In this document: positions 5,571-7,038 of the stretch, piece by piece
How positions within the stretch are numbered: the first letter of the stretch is position 1
How the letters are laid out: the number at the start of each line of letters is the position of its first letter
From: Rhodobacterales bacterium 34-62-10
GTDB taxonomy: Bacteria; Pseudomonadota; Alphaproteobacteria; Rhodobacterales; Rhodobacteraceae
Direction of reading: 5' to 3'
DNA: 7,038 nt
NCBI GenBank assembly: GCA_002282555.1
Contig: NCJR01000103.1
Coordinates: 1 to 7,038 of the forward strand
Made by a program: the position numbers and the translations under genes
The notes under the pieces: generated by a model
What the model was told of the DNA's origin: nothing
Seen by the model: the letters and a program-made list of their open reading frames with translations, nothing else
The model's database searches: none

Positions 5571-5738
5571 TCAGCAGGCGCGCCTGGCCGGTGTCGCGGC
5601 CGCGCTGTCGTCGACGGTCACGCAAGCGGTCTGCGAGGTGAACGCCGCCGACACCATCGCTGCCTTGTAGGCGAACAGCAGCGCCATCAGCGCGAGCGCA
5701 CCGCCAATGGCGAGGCGCTTTTGCGTACGAGCCGTCAT
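5571..5738 (-). CDS. Small single-pass membrane protein in the cbb3 operon
   Basis: This 55-residue protein is not one I recognise. A basic N-terminus (MTARTQKR) precedes one hydrophobic helix, about 9-33, and a short tail with Cys39 and a C-terminal Cys55, consistent with N-in topology and a periplasmic tail. It could also be read as an uncleaved signal anchor. Evidence that it is a gene: its ATG (5738-5736) overlaps the ccoP stop codon as ATGA, GGAGG lies just upstream, and its stop codon overlaps the ribosome binding site of the next gene. It fills a place where small accessory subunits or assembly proteins occur in other cbb3 operons. It is too short to be CcoH, and it does not look like CcoQ or CcoS. 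Confidence 0.65.
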   Translation of the reverse strand: MTARTQKRLAIGGALALMALLFAYKAAMVSAAFTSQTACVTVDDSAAATPARRAC

Positions 5739-6688
5739 TGCGTGGCCTCCGCAGGGGTTCCCGAGGATGCCTGCGCGGTCTCCGCCCCGTCCGCAGCGAC
5801 ATCGTCCGGCAGGCGCGAGACGTAGAGCGACAGCGCGTTGATCTCGGCATCGCTCAGCCGCGCGGACCAGTAAGGCATCACGCCCTGCCGACCGTTCAGG
5901 AGCGTCGTCATCACGGTCTCGGAATCCTGGCCGTAGATCACCGCGTCGTCGGCCAGCGAGGGCGCGCCGTTCATCAACCCGCCCGCGCCGTCGTCGCCAT
6001 GGCAGGCCGCGCAGTTTTCGACAAAGAGGGTGGCAGCTGCGCTGTCGGAGTCGGCCTCGCCCGACGGCATCGCGGCGACGTAATCCGACAGCGACGAAAG
6101 CTCCTCGGGGTCCATCCAGTCGAAGGCGGGCATCTGCGCCCAGCGGGTTTCGGGATGCGCGGCGTTGATCCCTACCTGCAGCGTCATGGCAATGTCTTCG
6201 GGCGCGCCACCCCAGAGCCAATAGTCATCGTGCAGCACCGGATAACCCGGCCCGCCGCCGCCCTCGCGACCGTGACAGGCCGAGCAGTTGTCCTGATACA
6301 GCCTGTTGGCCGCTTGCATCGCCTGCGCCATCAGCGCCGGATCATCCGAAAGGGCGGCGAAATCCGGGTTTTCGAATCTTCCCAGCCAACCTTCACGCAA
6401 AGCAGCCAGCTCGCGCAGGTGATCCCGTGCCATTTCCTGTTGGTCGAGCCCCAGCAGCCCACGTGTATAATCGCGTCCCATCGGCCAGGCAGGCAGCAGG
6501 AACCAGGTGATGACAGAATAGATGACAGTCAACACGAGCGCGATCCCGGCGATTCTGGGAAACGGGGTATTCAGTTCCCTGATGCCGCCCCAGTCGTGGC
6601 CCGTGGTGTCATAGCCGGTGACGGGGTCGATTTCTCGATTGCCAGTATGCGGGTCGGCACCGGGCAGCGTCTTGGGATCGGTGCTCAT
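5735..6688 (-). CDS. ccoP: cbb3-type cytochrome c oxidase, dihaem subunit III
   Basis: CcoP is the dihaem c-type subunit that receives electrons from soluble or membrane cytochromes c and passes them to CcoO and the catalytic CcoN. The protein has 317 residues. The conserved cytoplasmic motif TGHDWGGIRELNTPFPR (29-45) precedes one transmembrane helix (about 46-66), which anchors the periplasmic part. Two cytochrome c domains follow, with haem sites CSACH (135-139) and CAACH (226-230) and likely axial methionines Met186 (MPAF) and Met271 (MPYW). The tail after 296 is Ala-, Asp- and Gly-rich. An AGGAGA ribosome binding site lies before the ATG. The start overlaps the ccoQ stop codon and the end overlaps the next start, both as ATGA, so stoichiometric coupled translation is likely. 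All haem-binding residues are present. Confidence 0.97.
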   Translation of the reverse strand: MSTDPKTLPGADPHTGNREIDPVTGYDTTGHDWGGIRELNTPFPRIAGIALVLTVIYSVITWFLLPAWPMGRDYTRGLLGLDQQEMARDHLRELAALREGWLGRFENPDFAALSDDPALMAQAMQAANRLYQDNCSACHGREGGGGPGYPVLHDDYWLWGGAPEDIAMTLQVGINAAHPETRWAQMPAFDWMDPEELSSLSDYVAAMPSGEADSDSAAATLFVENCAACHGDDGAGGLMNGAPSLADDAVIYGQDSETVMTTLLNGRQGVMPYWSARLSDAEINALSLYVSRLPDDVAADGAETAQASSGTPAEATQ

Positions 6689-6852
6689 GCGCGGGTCTCC
6701 TCGCCGTCATCAGGCAGGATCGAGCGGGCGATCCGTTCCTGTTCGGGCTTCCTGCGCGGGTTGTAGGCGCGGATCAGCACGATCAGCATGAACCCGCCCA
6801 TCCAGATCGGGCCGAAGACCTTGGCGAACAGGACAAGCGTCTCGTGGCTCAT
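6685..6852 (-). CDS. ccoQ: cbb3-type cytochrome oxidase subunit CcoQ
   Basis: This 55-residue protein, MSHETLVLFAKVFGPIW at the N-terminus, has one transmembrane helix (about 8-28, including MGGFMLIVLI) followed by the family signature AYNPRRK and a charged cytoplasmic tail. CcoQ is a non-catalytic subunit that stabilises the CcoN-CcoO complex and its link to CcoP. Its place between ccoO and ccoP is the standard one. The ATG overlaps the ccoO stop codon and the stop overlaps the ccoP start, both as ATGA. A GGAGG ribosome binding site lies within the end of ccoO. Confidence 0.93.
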   Translation of the reverse strand: MSHETLVLFAKVFGPIWMGGFMLIVLIRAYNPRRKPEQERIARSILPDDGEETRA

Positions 6853-7038
6853 TGCGCATCCTCCGCGAACATCTCGTAGGCGGCGTCGGTCAGGGTGCCG
6901 AGCGATTGCAGATATGCCACCAGCGCGTCCATCTCAGTCAGACGGTCCGGATCGCCGTCGAAGGCACGCACTGCGATGTCGTCGCCGTAGCGGTCGCGGA
7001 CGCCGTCAGCGCCGTCGGAATCGGGCCTGCTCTGGGCG
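6849..7038 (-). CDS. ccoO: cbb3-type cytochrome oxidase subunit II, C-terminus (partial)
   Basis: Only the last 63 residues are inside the window, because the gene runs off its right edge. The visible part contains RAFDGDPDRLTEMDALVAYL and then QSLGTLTD, the characteristic C-terminal stretch of CcoO, the membrane-anchored monohaem c subunit that relays electrons from CcoP to CcoN. The haem site (CxxCH) and the N-terminal membrane anchor lie outside. The stop codon TGA (6851-6849) overlaps the ccoQ start. ccoN and the operon promoter are expected further right. Confidence 0.93.
   Translation of the reverse strand, partial: AQSRPDSDGADGVRDRYGDDIAVRAFDGDPDRLTEMDALVAYLQSLGTLTDAAYEMFAEDAQ

Noticed and set aside
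5738..6766. Long plus-strand open frame of about 342 codons opposite ccoP and ccoQ.
   Set aside because: It is antisense to clearly conserved ccoP sequence and has an Arg/Gly/Val-rich, non-protein-like composition.
1..7038. CRISPR array, tRNA, rRNA, riboswitch or defence system.
   Set aside because: No regularly spaced repeats, no tRNA- or rRNA-like stretches and no defence-protein signatures were seen on either strand.

Overview
The window reads as chromosomal or plasmid DNA of a GC-rich alphaproteobacterium, most likely a Rhodobacteraceae (Roseobacter-group) species. This rests on protein resemblance: a tyrosine-coordinated haem protein very like the one I recall from Ruegeria (Silicibacter) pomeroyi, a Rhodobacterales-type cbb3 oxidase operon, and remnants of a lanthanide-dependent methanol dehydrogenase locus. 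No taxonomic search was possible.

Left part (1-2410): an IS110-family insertion sequence. Its transposase spans 133-1092, and the GC-rich leader before it is a candidate bridge-RNA region. It is followed by two broken genes joined head to head. Positions 1764-1105 (minus strand) are the last third of xoxF. Positions 1765-2410 (plus strand) are the C-terminal part of a XoxJ/MxaJ-like periplasmic binding protein. Both genes lack their 5' parts exactly at the junction. A single inversion with one breakpoint in each gene of an ancestral xoxF...xoxJ operon would give this layout.

Middle (2411-4349): hemN (oxygen-independent coproporphyrinogen III oxidase), preceded by an FNR-type box placed so that transcription could start at the ATG itself. 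Next is a 70-residue DUF1858 (CxxC redox disulfide) protein with a strong ribosome binding site. The convergent intergenic space then holds a long imperfect inverted repeat followed, on the minus strand, by a T-run.

Right part (7038-4350, minus strand): the downstream half of a cbb3-type cytochrome c oxidase operon, in the order ccoO (C-terminus only), ccoQ, ccoP, a 55-residue single-pass membrane protein, a DUF2189 multi-pass membrane protein, ccoS, and a hexameric tyrosine-coordinated haem protein (HTHP). Four of the six gene junctions are ATGA stop/start overlaps. The usual ccoG-ccoH-ccoI block does not lie between ccoP and ccoS.

Functionally, the intact genes from hemN rightwards form a microaerobic haem and respiration set: FNR-controlled haem synthesis without oxygen, a high-affinity terminal oxidase with one assembly factor, and a small haem protein of a family with peroxidase/catalase activity. 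The methanol-oxidation genes to the left appear dead.
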